Shown: piece by piece, positions 29,101 to 42,336 of the stretch
Numbering within the stretch: the stretch's first letter is position 1
Layout: each line of letters opens with the position of its first letter
Source: Phocoena phocoena
Lineage: Eukaryota > Chordata > Mammalia > Artiodactyla > Phocoenidae
Assembly (NCBI RefSeq): GCF_963924675.1
Contig: NC_089220.1
Coordinates: 88,973,168-89,037,167 of the forward strand
Direction of reading: 5' to 3'
Length of the DNA stretch: 64,000 nt
The notes under the pieces: model-generated
Database searches by the model: none
Seen by the model: only the letters and a program-made list of their open reading frames with translations
What the model was told of the DNA's origin: nothing
Made by a program: the position numbers and the translations under genes

Positions 29101-29790
29101 TTAAGCCATTATCTCCCCTGTGTTTTGTACCAGAGGGTTTTACTTTATAGTTTTATGCCTACAGAATGGGATGGCAGGAGAGGCTAAGGATGGCTGAAAA
29201 GCAAATGGGTTCAACTATTCAAAATGTCAAAAAGAGAAAGAGAGAAATCTCAAGTTCAGTCTGTGGCTGACCACTAACAATTTGTTTTTGAACAATATTG
29301 ATAACATAATATGTATTCTAAATGGAATGGTGTTGATTTCTGGGAATAGTAATTTTCTGGGAATAGTAAATCCCTATCATCTATCTATCATCTATCTATC
29401 CATTACATGCAATTACATTTCAAATATAAATACATTTCAAAGGTAAACGAAAGCTTCAATCTAACAGGCTTTGAAATAAAGATGGTCACTTTTTTGGTAT
29501 GTAGATCTTAATCCAGGTTTAGCCTTCTCTCTCCCTTAGGTACTCACTGGAACTGTGACTGGCATGCAGCCCAAGAAGAGAGAGTGAAAGAATGGGAGAG
29601 GAGGAAAGAAACCAAGGGTCCCATCAGTAAAGCTCACGGAAACAAGAGTTTCAACTAATGAAGCCCAAAGGAAAACAGGTTATAGGAAAGACTATCTCCC
29701 CAATAAGTGTGGTCTTCTGGGATGAGGAGAAATTTACATTTTACTTCATTAGAAGACCATAATTCTCTAAGAGGGTTTAGTTTTTAAACC
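26182..29790. other. Mostly unique sequence, no gene seen
   Basis: About 3.6 kb without a gene. A short old-repeat-like piece occurs near 26690-26790 (TCTAGTCCAACCCCTCATTT followed by CTCAGAGAGGC). A small CTAT-rich tract lies near 29380-29402. Overlapping open frames near 27075-27490 run on both strands, with no recognisable protein and no supporting signals. Confidence 0.45.
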
Positions 29791-29799
29791 AGCAGCCTC

Positions 29800-30010
29800 T
29801 GCCACTCATGCCTGTGTTTTTGATCCTGGCTCCTCTACAAATTAGCTGTATAAGCAAGTGACTTAACCACTCTACTTTTCATCAGAAAACTGGGTTGGTT
29901 ATAGTAGTACCTACCTCATAATATTATTATTAGGAGTCAATAATCTCATAAATGTAAAATGCTTAGAACACTTGTCTGGCTCAGAGTAAGTATGCGATAA
30001 ATGCTAGCTC
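29800..30010 (+). mobile_element. MIR SINE
   Basis: MIR order is visible: GTATAAGCAAGTGACTTAACC, AGTAGTACCTACCTCATAAT, AATGCTTAGAACACTTGTCTGGC, then AGTAAGTATGCGATAAATG. Confidence 0.85.
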
Positions 30011-30229
30011 ATTATTTTTGTGCCCTTCATCTTTAACTGAAATTTTGTTAAAACTTTCTTAAGATTGGTTATGTGTTGGTATTAGATATGTCATCTTAAG
30101 ATTGAGATTTTTTAATAATGTGTCCTAGGTTCACAGTTGTTACCCAGATGCTGTGCTGCATTTCAAAGTTTCTTTTAAGAATTCAAGATACTCTGCCTAT
30201 CATCTTTTCCAAACATCAAGCCATTGCTA

Positions 30230-30450
30230 TTGGAATATTAGTAAAAGCAAATATTTACTGAGCACATTTTATGTGCTAGGTAGGGTGCTAAGATTTTTAC
30301 ATGGATTAATGCATTTGTTCTTCATAATAATCCTATGGCATTATCCCCATATGACAGATAAAGAACTTGAGGTACATGAAGGCTGAAGTATCTTGCCGGA
30401 GATTGTCCAGCTAGGAAATGGCAGAGCAGCAGCAAGTCCAGCTCGCTGCT
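30230..30450 (-). mobile_element. MIR SINE
   Basis: The reverse complement of MIR: TTTACTGAGCACATTTTATG, GGGTGCTAAGA, ATCCCCATATGACAGATAAAG, then GTCCAGCTAGGAAATGGCAG. It is well preserved for such an old element. Confidence 0.87.
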
Positions 30451-32040
30451 CAAAAGGCACACCTCACATTCTTGGCTATAACCAAAACTAGCTACCATAT
30501 CATTGACTGCCTTTGGTTTTCCTTTGGCCCATATAAAAGGTACAGACTTATTGGAAGATTGATAACTAACCAGAATTTTTGAGTCATTGGCTCATCAGTG
30601 ACTCTAAGAGATGTATTAGTAATATTGGTCGAAAGTATGATTCTTTCCAATAATCAAATTAACTAGAGACACAAATGTTTCTCTAATAGTGGGTCTTGCT
30701 CATTTGTCTCCGCCTGATTTATCTGTGAGCTGCTCTCTTACAGTATTGATGGCTTCACAAATAAGAAGCCATTAATATCTCACATTTTAAAATGACTTTT
30801 GGTGCCTATTAGAGCCTTGGATGAAAAGTTGTAACATTGGAACCTTCTTTGTTTCTCTCATTCCTTTGTTTCCCCACATTCAATTAGCTGCTGAATATTC
30901 TGAATTCATCTCCTTATTTTGTGTAGGAGAGACTTTGCTAACCTGTAGAACCTAGGTAGAAAAATTGGCTGGAATTTTGCCATTGGAACTGTTTGTCAAA
31001 TATGTAAAGAAGCCCAGGTGTTGGAAATGAAAGCCTTCTTCCTAAAGGACAAATCTCTCAGGGTTTCCTCATCGGAGTACATTAGCCTGGGGCCATGTAC
31101 TCACTGGTGACCCTCCCGAGTGAAGCTCAGCCTCAGGAAGGAAGATGTGTAGCAGGTGACTGCTGGAAATCGATACAGCTCCATTTGCCCCAAGGGTTAA
31201 CTCTGAGTTCTGCAGGACTTTTTCATTTTTCTACCCTTTTGAAAAGGGTGTTCTTTTAGTTGAATTCTTCAACTTGAAAGTCTACCTTCTTAGTATACCC
31301 TTTTAGTCAATATTTACCTATTTACTTTAAACTTCTTTAATCTTTTTGCTTTATTGTCCTATCTTTTTACTGTATCTAGTCTGAATTTTTAGCTTGCTGT
31401 TTCATCTTCTTTATTTTTTACTATGCTATCTCCTTTTATCTAAATTGTATGTATTTGCTTTATGTGTTGTTTCAATTTTATTTACACCTCATTTTATCTT
31501 TAATGGCATGAGGTGACCAGCTGGCAGACAGCCCCTAAACTAACCAAGAGCAATTGGATTCCTTGTCCTTCTAAATAGCTCACTAAACAGCTTTTTAAGT
31601 TTTCCACTCTATGTTCTTCTTTCTTCCAATAATGAAATTTCAACATAACATATATCAAATTAATTATGTAGATTCACCTGTTAACTTCATTTTCTCACCT
31701 CATCTTTCCAGGACAATAACAATTATTTTTAGCGCCAGTGGTTTTGAGTTAGAATGGTGCCATCTCTTCACAGTATTGGCCCAAACTTTCCAAATGCTTC
31801 CTGACCCAAATTTATAGTTTCTATTTTTTCCAACTGCTGTATATTGACTAGGCCTTACACACAAATCATGAGCTATTGAAGAAAACACAGGTGAGAAGAC
31901 CTTCAGAATAACCTCCCGGTCCATGTTTAATCTTCCTCCAGCCTTACTGCTGTTTCCTCCCTTCTTTCCCATTGTTTCAGCCCCATTAAAAGCCTTCGTT
32001 ACCACTCCTGGATGATTGGTCTCCCTATCTCAAGTCTCCT
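30451..32040. other. Unique sequence, no gene seen
   Basis: AT-rich, with a T-rich stretch near 31210-31500. Overlapping open frames at 31611-32005 on both strands have no recognisable content. Confidence 0.45.
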
Positions 32041-32044
32041 TCCC

Positions 32045-32350
32045 TCTGTTTCCTCCTTGTGACCACTTCCACATTGCTTTTCTTGAAATACATCTCTCTT
32101 TTCAAATGCCTCCTCTAGTTCCCCATAGCCCACACATGAAGTCCAAACTCCTCAACCCACATTTGAGTCCTCCAGGTTATCCCTAGCCTCCTTTTCCAAA
32201 CATATTTCTACTTCCCTCCCTCACATTAGACAAAATAACCAAACTTAATGGTTTGCTACTCTTCATTTATGGCTCAAACATTTCCACAGCTGTTTCTTCA
32301 CCCATACTCTGTTTTTTCATGTATTTTTCTCCATCTGTGAATGTCAATAT
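32045..32350 (+). mobile_element. Probable L2 fragment
   Basis: Phrases such as CCCACACATGAAGTCCAAAC and TCCAGGTTATCCCTAGCCTC, in an overall C/T-rich style, match the 3' part of L2. The copy is strongly diverged. Confidence 0.5.
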
Positions 32351-32449
32351 TATCCCCTCTTTAAAGCCCCTTTCCTTTTTTTGACTTCTCTAGATGAAAA
32401 TAATCAACCTTTGTATGACATTCCCTGGAGAAATAGTATTTTAGGGAAT

Positions 32450-32635
32450 TAGTGTGCGTTTTGGCTCTAGATAGCCCTCAGTTCAAATGCTCACTGTGCT
32501 AGATATTACTTGACCTGAGATAAGTTATTTAACTTTCTGAGCCTTGTTTCCACACCTCTAAAAATGAAGCTAATAGAATCCATCTCACAGTGTTGTTAAA
32601 AAGAATAAATGAGATGAAGCATGAAGTTCTGAGGT
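32450..32635 (+). mobile_element. MIR SINE
   Basis: MIR sense order: GATAAGTTATTTAACTTTCTG, AGCCTTGTTTCC, TCTCACAGTGTTGTTAAAAAG, AATAAATGAGATGAAGC. Confidence 0.78.
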
Positions 32636-32756
32636 CTTTTTGTATTAAAAAGCTTGAGACTCTGATTTGGTATTTGAGGAGAAGGGGAAAGAGAGGGAAC
32701 CTCTGTTATGTTAAGAGTTATAGAGTCATGGATTATGGGGGTGTGAGAGATGTGTG

Positions 32757-32760
<4 letters not shown>

Positions 32761-32797
<37 letters not shown>
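32761..32797 (+). repeat. (CA)n microsatellite
   Basis: About 18 CA units preceded by TGTGTGCACG. It gives spurious His-Thr and Cys-Val runs in translation. Confidence 0.97.
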
Positions 32798-32800
<3 letters not shown>

Positions 32801-32885
32801 CTCAAGAAGTTTCAACTCCTGAAGCTGAAATTCTCATTTTGATATAGTCAGGTTTTCTAGTTTTTCTCATTCTATCTGGATTTAA

Positions 32886-33170
32886 AAAATATTATTTATT
32901 TGTTTTTATTTTTGGCTGTGTTGGGTCTTTGTTGCTGTGCATGGGCTTTCTCTAGTTGCGGTGAGCGGGGCTACTCTTTGTTGCAGTGCGTGGGCTTCTC
33001 ATTGTCGTGGCTTCTCTTGCGGCTCACGGGATCTAGAGCACAGGCTCAGTAGTTGTGGCACACAGGCTTAGTTGCTCCATGGCATGTGGGGTCTTCCCGG
33101 ACCAGGGCTCGAACCGGTGTCCCCTGAATTGGCAGGCGGATTTTTAACCACTGAGCCACCAGGGAAGCCC
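32886..33170 (-). mobile_element. CHR-type SINE, long form
   Basis: The reverse complement of the long form: TTTTTGGCTGTGTTGGGTC at the left and GAGCCACCAGGGAAGCCC at the right. It is more diverged than the short copies. The duplication is unclear because its right edge meets another SINE fragment. Confidence 0.9.
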
Positions 33171-33180
33171 TTTTATTTAC

Positions 33181-33228
33181 TTATTTTTAAAATTTATCTG
33201 TTTTTATTTTTGGCTGTGTTGGGTCTTA
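33181..33228 (-). mobile_element. 5'-truncated SINE tail, long form
   Basis: It repeats the left end of the preceding SINE (TTTTTATTTTTGGCTGTGTT followed by GGGTCTT) and then stops. It is probably an older truncated copy that served as the target for the full SINE next to it. Confidence 0.75.
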
Positions 33229-34185
33229 AGGGGCTTTATGTGTATGGAAATACAACTCCTTTTGTCAAAGAAATGCCAAAGTGATCCTAGATAGATCATC
33301 TTGAAAATAAGTCACTTTGTATAAACACTTTATCATTGTGGTCTATTTGTATCTGCGGTAATTTCAAACTGTGCAAATATACTGATACCCAGTACATTAA
33401 GTATCTAAAATGAGTTAAAAATATTAAAGTATTCAACTAAAAAAGACTTGGAAGTGATGTTAGTTGAGCAGGAAATTCCAACATGCGCAGGGAAATTGAG
33501 GGGACAAGGGTCCTCTCCTGGAAGATGTAGAGAGGATAACAGTTAATAGGCTTGTGAAATAAACATATCCATCAGTGCAAGGAAAGCAAGGATAACTTTT
33601 ACCTGATTTTTCCAATTTTATAATGGGGTTATGTCCTTCAAGGAATTCAGATGATGGGCACGAACTGATACGAGCACAGTTGTCCCTGGGGCAGCACAAT
33701 CTGCCTAAAGCTATAAAGACGGAGTGAAGTTTGAAACACTGCTAGAAAGGAAGAGACAGTAGTATTTCAAGTGAGGGTTAGTCAGGGGTGAAAGATGGTT
33801 TTAAGTGAAAAGATACCTCTCTCTGGTCTTTCTAAGTTAATATCACTTTAGGTTCAATAAAAACAGCCTGGAAGGAACATGACATATTCTGAAACATAAT
33901 TATTCTTCACATACACACACACACACACCTAACAGGATGCATTAAAGAGGGTGGAGATTTCCTGATTTCCCTCTCTTCCTTCACAGGAATTGAGGAACCA
34001 GATAGGCTTTCAGCTTCCTTAACAAAGGGAACATAGAGGAACTTATTATGAGCTGAGAGGAGAAGGAGGACATAAAGCAAAGTGCCAGAATGTCAGACAT
34101 TGTGTCTTTGTGGGGGGAAGTCCATTGTTTTATTTGAAACCTTACTTTAATACCACCAATTATAGTACTTGTATACTGTATAAGT
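33229..34185. other. Unique sequence, no gene seen
   Basis: No gene recognised. A short CA run lies at about 33909-33928. Confidence 0.45.
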
Positions 34186-34189
34186 ACTA

Positions 34190-34300
34190 TATACTTATAT
34201 ATACACATATATACTATTTATAAATATATTTATATATACATATACTATATATACACATATACAGTATGTATATACACATATATAGATATAATCAGAGTGA
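34190..34300. repeat. AT-rich (TATA/CATA) low-complexity tract
   Basis: A run of TATATA and ACACATATA units with interruptions. No coding content. Confidence 0.8.
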
Positions 34301-34374
34301 TTATAAGAATGTTACATACATGAATACTTACATATATAGTATGCTGCAGTAATTTTAGATTTATCATAGTATAT

Positions 34375-34560
34375 ATATTACTAAGTGCCTAGGGTATACT
34401 AGTGTATTAATGTTATTTTAAATACTTCAAGTGACTCTGCAGCATAGATATTATTTCAGTTTCAGTGATGTGGAAATTGAAGCTCAGGGTGTTTAAGTGA
34501 CTTAATCAAGAAGGCTCTCAGTGGCAGAGTCCTAAGGCAGATTCATTATTCTGCCGTCTC
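34375..34560 (-). mobile_element. MIR SINE
   Basis: Diverged reverse-complement MIR: ACTAAGTGCCTAGGGTATAC, GATGTGGAAATTGAAGCTCAG, GACTTAATCAAGAAGGCTC, AGTGGCAGAGTCC. Confidence 0.72.
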
Positions 34561-37500
34561 TCTGATTTAAACAAACAAATCAACCAAGCTAAACAACAAA
34601 ACCATGCACTTTGCACAATACCAAATTATCCAGAAAAGTTTAAATAGTGTAAACTTTATAAATATTCTGTGTGCCTGGCAATTTTGTGATTCTTCTTACT
34701 CAAAATTTTAGGTTTAATTGTCATCATGTGCATCAGAATATTATTGGTTTGTAAATTGTCTAACTTGTTTGTTGACTAAGACTATTATCTCTGTAACTTG
34801 TGTTTTCCTTGTGAATCTAGTTCATGCAAATGCTGAAGTCACCAGGCTGCTCTATTTCTGCTACTGAAGCACCTGGCTCCTGCTAGCACTTGGTGATGGC
34901 AACACCCAAGTGGTCAGGAATTGTTTTCAGTCTGGCTTCTGAAACTTTAGATAGCAATAAGCACAAAAATGTTCAAAATAATAATAAATGATGCAGTAGT
35001 TGGCCCTTGCAGCAAGCAGTGCTGAATCTTAACGAGTGAGATTAAAGGTCAGAGAGTCTTGCTAGCTCAGCAGTTTCAAGCTGGCACTGGAAGTAAACAT
35101 CCATAAATCTGGAGCCAGATAGGTGGTGAAAAGGGCCAAAAAGGAGAGAACCAGCATCAGGGAAAGAAATCTGAGCGAAGTGAAGAAGCTAAAGGAAAGC
35201 AAAGACTCAGGAGAATAACAAACTGTGTGCAGGTCCCAAGAGGATAAAATTGCTATGTCTGCAGACTGTCATGGACATACCACAGCTTCTTTGTGATCTC
35301 AAATTGTCAGGGCAGTGACATGCAACTCTGAATGCTTTCCTGGCTTGATTTTCCTCATCTTAGTCAAATTATTCTATGAGTAGAGACACACCTTTTGTGT
35401 ACATCCCTGTGACATGAATATATGCTATATACTCTAAAATTGTCTAACTCATCCCTTTTAGGATTGGTGTCATTTATTTTAAGTTTGTCTTTGATAGAAC
35501 CGACATCCTTCATCTTCATTACACTGAAATGCAGTTCTCCCAACCTCTCTCAAAAACATGTATCCATTTATGTTTTCAATTTACTTTGTGCTATTTTTCA
35601 AAAAGTCAGGTCACGACCTAATTTCTAAAGCAATCTTAACAGTGCTTTATTGTTCACCAGTGACTTATACGATTAAAGAATCCATCAGGATTTTGTGGTT
35701 GTTTTTGTTCTTTCTATAGCATCTCCTTTGCCAATATCTCATTCTTTGTGGTTTGCAGTTCAGCATCTTGAATACAAATTCACACAAGGAATGGGTGTTA
35801 GACTTTAGAAAATCGCAGCTCCATTTCAACAGCCACATCGTTTCTTAGAATTTGTGCTCTCTTATTGTGAACTTCAACCATATAAAAAGGCATTCAAATA
35901 CTTAAATACAGCATCTACCTGAGATTAATAAGGCACCATGGTTTTCTTTCAGCCATGACAATGGTATCATCATTCCTAAAAAAAAAAAAAAAAAAAAAAA
36001 ATTCAAATAATTCATTAAAAAGCAAATGGACCGAAAGGTTGATACTCAAATTATTAGATTAATGAATAAGCCACTTTTCTGGGAACATTATGGACATTAC
36101 TAAGATGTGAGGAAAGAAGCCTAAGAGTGTGACACAGCCATAGATCCCATCTACATCTGGAATCCTAATAAAGAGCAATTCAGTTCCAGAAATATGAAGT
36201 AAAAATCTTTTAAAATCCTCAATTTACTTGTTGCCCACATGCCTTGCAGCAGGTTTAGGAAGGAAAATAGGCACTGAAAGGGGCAGTAAAGGGACAGAGA
36301 AAATGAACTTCTTATTAAGTTAAATGGCATTCATTTAGCGTGAATGTTAATGGCACCAGGACGTGGGGGATCAGAAATGGCTGTGCTAGGTCTCTTGTTA
36401 GATCTTAAGTGCTGAAGTAACACTGATGTGGAAAATGAGAATATTTTCACACTGGAACAGATAACTACCTTGATATGTGAATTGAAATGAACTGACTATA
36501 AGACCAAACTATATATTAATATTTTTCTCAATTTCAGACATTGTCTTAAACCATATCATGTTATATTCCAAAGCTGAGTAATACCTAAAAATTAAAATAT
36601 ATTAAATTTGCTGTAAATGAGGTAAAGGCTATGGTGTCATAAATTGTCAGTGCCTAGAATTGACCTTCATGTAGATAATCTATTAGTTGAAATAATTCTT
36701 TTATGATTCTATGGGAAAGAAACATAGACTGTTGATATAGGAAAAGGTTGAGTGTTAAATATATATTTACTATCAAATATAATTTTATCATGCCTTTTAG
36801 AATACTTTGTTCTAAGTGGAAAAGATTAGATAAGATGGTCTCAAGGGATTAAGATTCTTTACTGATTATACATTTAGTGAGCAGATATATATATTTAGTA
36901 ACAGTATAAATCAAGTCATTTATATTGGAATACTCATTGGGAAAATGTCTATTAAATTTGCTTGCTTTTCATTCATTCATTTATTTATTCATATATCAAT
37001 TTCTTTCTTTTTCAATTTTTAAAATAAATATTTCTGGTAGCTTATATCATAGTTTGGAAAAATATAATTCATTGCTATAAAAAGACCAGGAAAATATAAA
37101 ACAGGGAGAAAAATGTTTTCTAAAATTAATTTAAAAAAGTGACTTAGTGCTTCAAAGTGGCCAGAGCAAAAGAAACGGAGATATGTTTCATTACATAATT
37201 TTTGTTTTTAAGGAAAAAACTGATATAAGTTTCTGAAAATAAACATTTTTCCCCTTGGACTTTGGTCTGAATTCTATTTCTTGAGTGCATCTTCTCAAAT
37301 AGTCATAGACTCATGTATTGGTAAATACCATTAGCTATATAAACACGGCAAATGCAATACCAATTTTTATAGCATGTAGTGATTTGATTTCTAGATGTTT
37401 CAACATAGTCGTGGCCCTGTGGCCACTCTTCCCTAGTGACACTTATCACTTGTCCTATGTCTCCCATCTTCAGAGCAGAATATCAAGTATTCTCCCACAT

Positions 37501-38555
37501 TTGCTCTCTCCTTTTCTAACTATTTTTAAACTATCTTTTATCCAAAGATTATATTGCAACACATTAAATGCTTGCTAATTTTTCAAATGATGAAATGACA
37601 CCAGAGAGTTGTGAAATCTCTTCCTGGCTGTAAAAAAGTGCTTTTACTATATAATTAAATTAATAAAATTGTTACATTATTAACAGCAGGTTCCTAGATT
37701 AAAAAAATATATATTGATGGTAGAGGGACGTTTTAGGTCAGCTGGGTTGGCAGTTAGGAGGGAAAGCTGGATGTGAAGTGAAGGGAGTGAAGAGAAGCAG
37801 GAAACCACGAGGGCAAACTGGAACCCACATCTGTCTCTTCACCTCCAGCCTCATGATGCTGCTGACCTATGGGAGAAGCTAGTGTCTTATGATACAATGT
37901 TACATGTGCATCTGGACAAGGGCTTGCAGAAGCTAAGGAAAAAGATCTGGGGGGAGATTGAGGAGTTGTAGGTTTGGGTACTACCCATAAAGTAAGCCAG
38001 TAGATAATGAAAATGTGCATCAGTGGCCTTAGTGCCTAGAGTTCTGCACGAGCCTTCAGAACATAACAATTACTGCTTCTTCACATCTGCTTTCCTAATC
38101 CTGTATAGATTATTTATATAAGGTAAATGGCTAAGCCTTATGCAAGTTTTTACGCAAGATTTTTACACGAGGTAAGTGTCCAATCCTGACCCAGAATTAT
38201 ACAAGGAAGAAAATTCTGGGGCATTTGATTCTAGTTTATCTACACTGACACAGAATAAGGCCATCAGAGTCGACTCCTCGTCAATTTGGTATCCATGTGC
38301 CCCTCTTTTATTCATACTTAACTTCTTCACTAGCCTTCTCCCAAAAAATAAGATATAACTATCAATATTTGGGGGATGTTTTTTCCTCTTCTAACTGAGC
38401 ATACTTGTATTTAACTACTGAGATATAAGGTTAACTACTTTTAATCTATCTTAAGGGACATGGAAAAAAAGAAGAAAAATGATGAATATATCCACACATT
38501 TGTTCATATCAAAATAAGGCCAACATTAATAAAGATTACAGTTCTTGTTTCTATC
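34561..38555. other. AT-rich unique sequence, no gene seen
   Basis: Nearly 4 kb with no recognised gene or named repeat. A run of 22 A at about 35979-36000 has no matching retroposon body that I can identify to its left. Short open frames (for example 37318-37578) have no recognisable protein. Confidence 0.45.
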
Positions 38556-38559
38556 ACTG

Positions 38560-38860
38560 GTCATATGGTCTTAACTGGTGTTTGAAACTATCTTCTACTA
38601 TGCATTCTGTTCTCAGAAAGCACCTCAGCTGATAGTGGTCCCTTGCCTTGTGGGGTGACCCAATTCAATTCATTGGAATCAACATGAAGAGCCCAAACTG
38701 GCCTGGTGGCAGTATCAACTTCCCGTTTTAATAGAACCATGGCTGTGTCCTCTGGTGGAAGCATCCTTCTCTTGGGAACTAAGCCCTCTGGACCAGCAGA
38801 CACAAAGTTGTGGGTTTGGGGTGAAAACACTTTGCCAGTTCATCACTAGAAATGAGAGAA
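38560..38860 (-). pseudogene. Probable ERVL-like internal fragment (dUTPase-like region)
   Basis: An 80-codon minus-strand open frame (38588-38830) begins with residues resembling the start of the dUTPase-like part of ERV-L pol, with a proline-acidic PPEDTA motif at residues 25-30. A WVTP motif at residues 57-60 corresponds to a more distal part, so the middle appears to be deleted. No LTR or other retroviral gene lies nearby. The call rests on short motifs recalled from family knowledge and is tentative. Confidence 0.4.
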
Positions 38861-38929
38861 ACTACTTCATTTTTATCCTCAATTCTCAGGTATATAATAT
38901 GATATAATTCAATCTATCTCTAAGATGTA

Positions 38930-39861
38930 TTTTTATTTATTTAACTTTATAGAGGTACAATTTGTGTATAAAAATGCATAGATTTTAATTGTATATTTTG
39001 ATGAGTTTTCACAAGTTTATGCAGTGTGTATTGACTCCTAAAATCAAGAAATAGAACATTTTCCATTACTTTTCATTTCCTAAAAGTTCCCTTATGTCCT
39101 TTCGCTGCCAATTCCCCGTTCCCTAGTCCTAGGCAACCACTTATCTATTTTATATAAATATAGATTATTTTTGTATTTTCTATACTTTCATAAACATGGA
39201 TCATAGGGTAGTTACTCTTTGGCATCAGGATTTCTCAACTCAGGAAATTTTGTTTTTTCTTTTTCAGGGTTCATCCATCTTGTTTTATGTATCAGAAGTT
39301 CATTCTTCTTTTGAGTATTATTCTGCTGTATGTCACAACTTGTTTATCCATCTCTCTATTTATTGACATTTATGTAATTTCCAGGTTTTGGTTATTATAA
39401 AAATGTTGCTAAGAATATTCTTGTACTTGTCTTTGTATAGACATGCTTTCATTTTTCTTCAGTAAATACCTAGGAGTAGACTTTCTAGGTCATATAGTAA
39501 GTATACATTTAGCTTTATAAGAAATTGCCAAACTTAAAAAAAAAGCGATTTATTATTTTACATTCCTACCAAAATTGTATGAGCATCTTAGTTGCTCTAT
39601 ATCTTTAGAAGCGCTTGGTATTATTGCCTTTTTAGTATTATCCATTTTAATAGGTTGACGATAGTCCTTCATTGTGGTTTTAATTTGCATTTCCTTAACA
39701 CTAATGATGTTGAGCATTTTCTTGCACTGATTGGCCACTTGAATATCTTGTGCAGTGTCTGTCCAAACATTTTTACCCATTAAATTTTTTTCCTTATTAT
39801 TGAGTTGAAAGAATTCTTTATATATTCTGGATATCAGTCCATTATCATATATAAGTTTCCA

Positions 39862-39917
<56 letters not shown>

Positions 39918-40400
39918 CTATACACACATATATGTATGATATACACATATATTCCATTTTTTGGCTTGCCTTTTGATTTCTTAACCATAATATTTATAAA
40001 GCAAAAGTTTTTAATTTTGATGAAGTTGAATTTATCAAATTTATGGCTCATGATTTTTTGGGTTTTACCTAAATAATCTGTCTATTCTGAACTCACAAAT
40101 TTTCCTCTATAATTTCTTCTAGAAGTGGTAGAGTTTTAGTTCCACATTTAGTTCTATTTTTAGATAATTTTGTTTATAATGTGAGTTAAGGATTGATGTT
40201 CATTTTTTCCCAGAAAGAACATTAAGCTTCTCCTTTTCTTATTATGTGAAATACCAATATTGCCACCTCAATATTATTATCTGGACTGTACACATTTGTT
40301 TTATTTTATTTTCAACTAGTGTCTGTATTTAAAGTGTATTTCTTATAGACAGAATATACTTGATCTTGCTTTTTGATATAGTCTGACAAAATCTGCCTTT
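38930..40400 (-). mobile_element. Ancient L1M fragment (3' UTR and ORF2 end)
   Basis: The left end has the L1M 3' UTR in reverse (TTATAGAGGTACAATTTGTG, TGATGAGTTTTCACAAG). ORF2 C-terminal sequence follows (CTTTTGAGTATTATTCTGCTG, TTTATCCATCTCTCTATTTATTG, GTGGTTTTAATTTGCATTTCC). It continues past a (TA)n tract to about 40400. Divergence is high. Confidence 0.8.
39866..39913. repeat. (TA)n microsatellite inside the L1M
   Basis: About 24 uninterrupted TA units that interrupt the old L1 sequence. Confidence 0.95.
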
Positions 40401-40429
40401 TGATTGGAATACTTAGTCTAACAATCGAA

Positions 40430-40605
40430 AATTTAAAATAACATATACAATCACATTAAAAATAGAAAATATTTGGGAATAAATTTAATACAATATGTGT
40501 AAAATCTGTGCAATAAGAACTATAATATTATGCTAAGAAAAAATGGAAATACTGAAATAAATGGAAAGATGTACCACATACATGTACATATTCAACTAAA
40601 ATCAT
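40430..40605 (+). mobile_element. Ancient L1 ORF2 fragment, plus strand
   Basis: TTTGGGAATAAATTTAATAC and GAAATAAATGGAAAGATGTACC match a conserved ORF2 stretch after the RT domain. Its orientation is opposite to the preceding L1M piece. Confidence 0.65.
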
Positions 40606-40986
40606 GCATTTTTTGTGTATGTGCATGTGTGTGTAAAGGAAACAATTCCCAAAAAGAAAAATTCTTATCTCATATAAGAAATTTTTCCACTGTGCCACAC
40701 AGCAGTTAAGTGGTAGATTTGAAACCCGAATCCAGGTTCATCAGAATCACAAACCTGTATTATTTCCAATACATGAAATTACCTTTCTGTGTCTACTTAT
40801 AACGCTGAAATATTGCCTAATTGCCAATAACTTCTGTCTTCTTGAGCTGAAAGGGAATGATGCATTGGTCATATTACCTGGATCAGGGTTGGTGCCCAGT
40901 GCATTGAACTTTGCTTGGTTTCTTCCTAATACCATGTGCTCCTAGCTAGGTAGGAAATGAGTAAGGATCATCTCAAATCTACCTTG

Positions 40987-42279
40987 CATTTATTTCTGGC
41001 CTTTCTATCCTGTTCCATTGATCTATATTTCTGTTTTTGTGCCGGTACCATACTGTTTTGATTATTGTAGCTTTGTGGTATATCTGAAGTCATGGAGCCT
41101 AATTCCTCCAGCCCCACTCTTCTTTCTCAAGATTTCTTTAGCTATTCAGGGTCTTTCATGTTTCCATACAAATTAAAAATTTTTTTGTTCAAATTCTGTG
41201 AAAAGTGCCATTGGTAATTTGATAGGGATTGTACTGAATACGTACATTGCTTTGGGTAGTATAGTCATTTTGACAATATTGATTTTTCAAATCCAAGAAC
41301 ACAGTATATCTTTCCATTTGTTTGTGCCACCTCCAATTTTCATCAGCATCTTATAGAACCACGAATCTATAGTCAATTAGTCTATGACAAAGGAGGCAAG
41401 AATAGACAATGGAGAAAAGATAGTTTCTTCAGTAAGTGTTGCTGGGAAAACTGGACAGCCACATGTAAAAGAATGAGATTAGAACATTCTCTAACACCAT
41501 ACCCAATAACTTAAAATGGATTAAAGACCTAAATGTAAAACCAGATACTATAAAAACTCCTAGAGGAAAACATAGGCAAAACACTCTTTGACATAAATCG
41601 CAGCAATATCTTTTTGGAGCCACCTCCTAGAGTAATGGAAATAAAAACAAAAATAAACAAATGGGACCTAATTAAACTTAAAAGCTTTTGCACAGCAAAG
41701 GAAACCATAAACAGAACAAAAAGACAACTTACAGAATGGGAGAAAATATCTGCAAATGATGTGACTGACAAAGGATTCATCTCCAAGATAATAAACAGCT
41801 CATATAGCTCCATATCAAAAAACAAACAACTCAATCAAAAAATGGGCAGAAGCCCTAAATAGACATTTCTCCAAAGAAGACATACAGTTGGCTAAAAGGC
41901 ACATGAAAAGATGCTCAACATGGCTAATTATTAGAGAAATGAAAATCATAACTACAATGAGGTATCACCTCACACCAGTCAAAATGGCCATGATGAAAAA
42001 GTCTACAAATAATAAATGCTGGAGAGGGTGTGGAGAAAAAGGAACCCTCCTACACTGGGAATGTAAACTGGTTTAGCCACTATGGAGAACAGTATGGAGG
42101 TTCCTTAAAAATCTAAAAACAGAGCTAGCATATGATACTACAATCCCACTCCTGGGCAAATGTCTGGAGAAAAACATAATTGGAAAAGATACATGCACCC
42201 CAATGTTCATAGCAGCACTATTTACAATAGCCAGACATGGAAGCAACCTAAATTTCCATCAACAAATGAATGGATAAAG

Positions 42280-42336
<57 letters not shown>

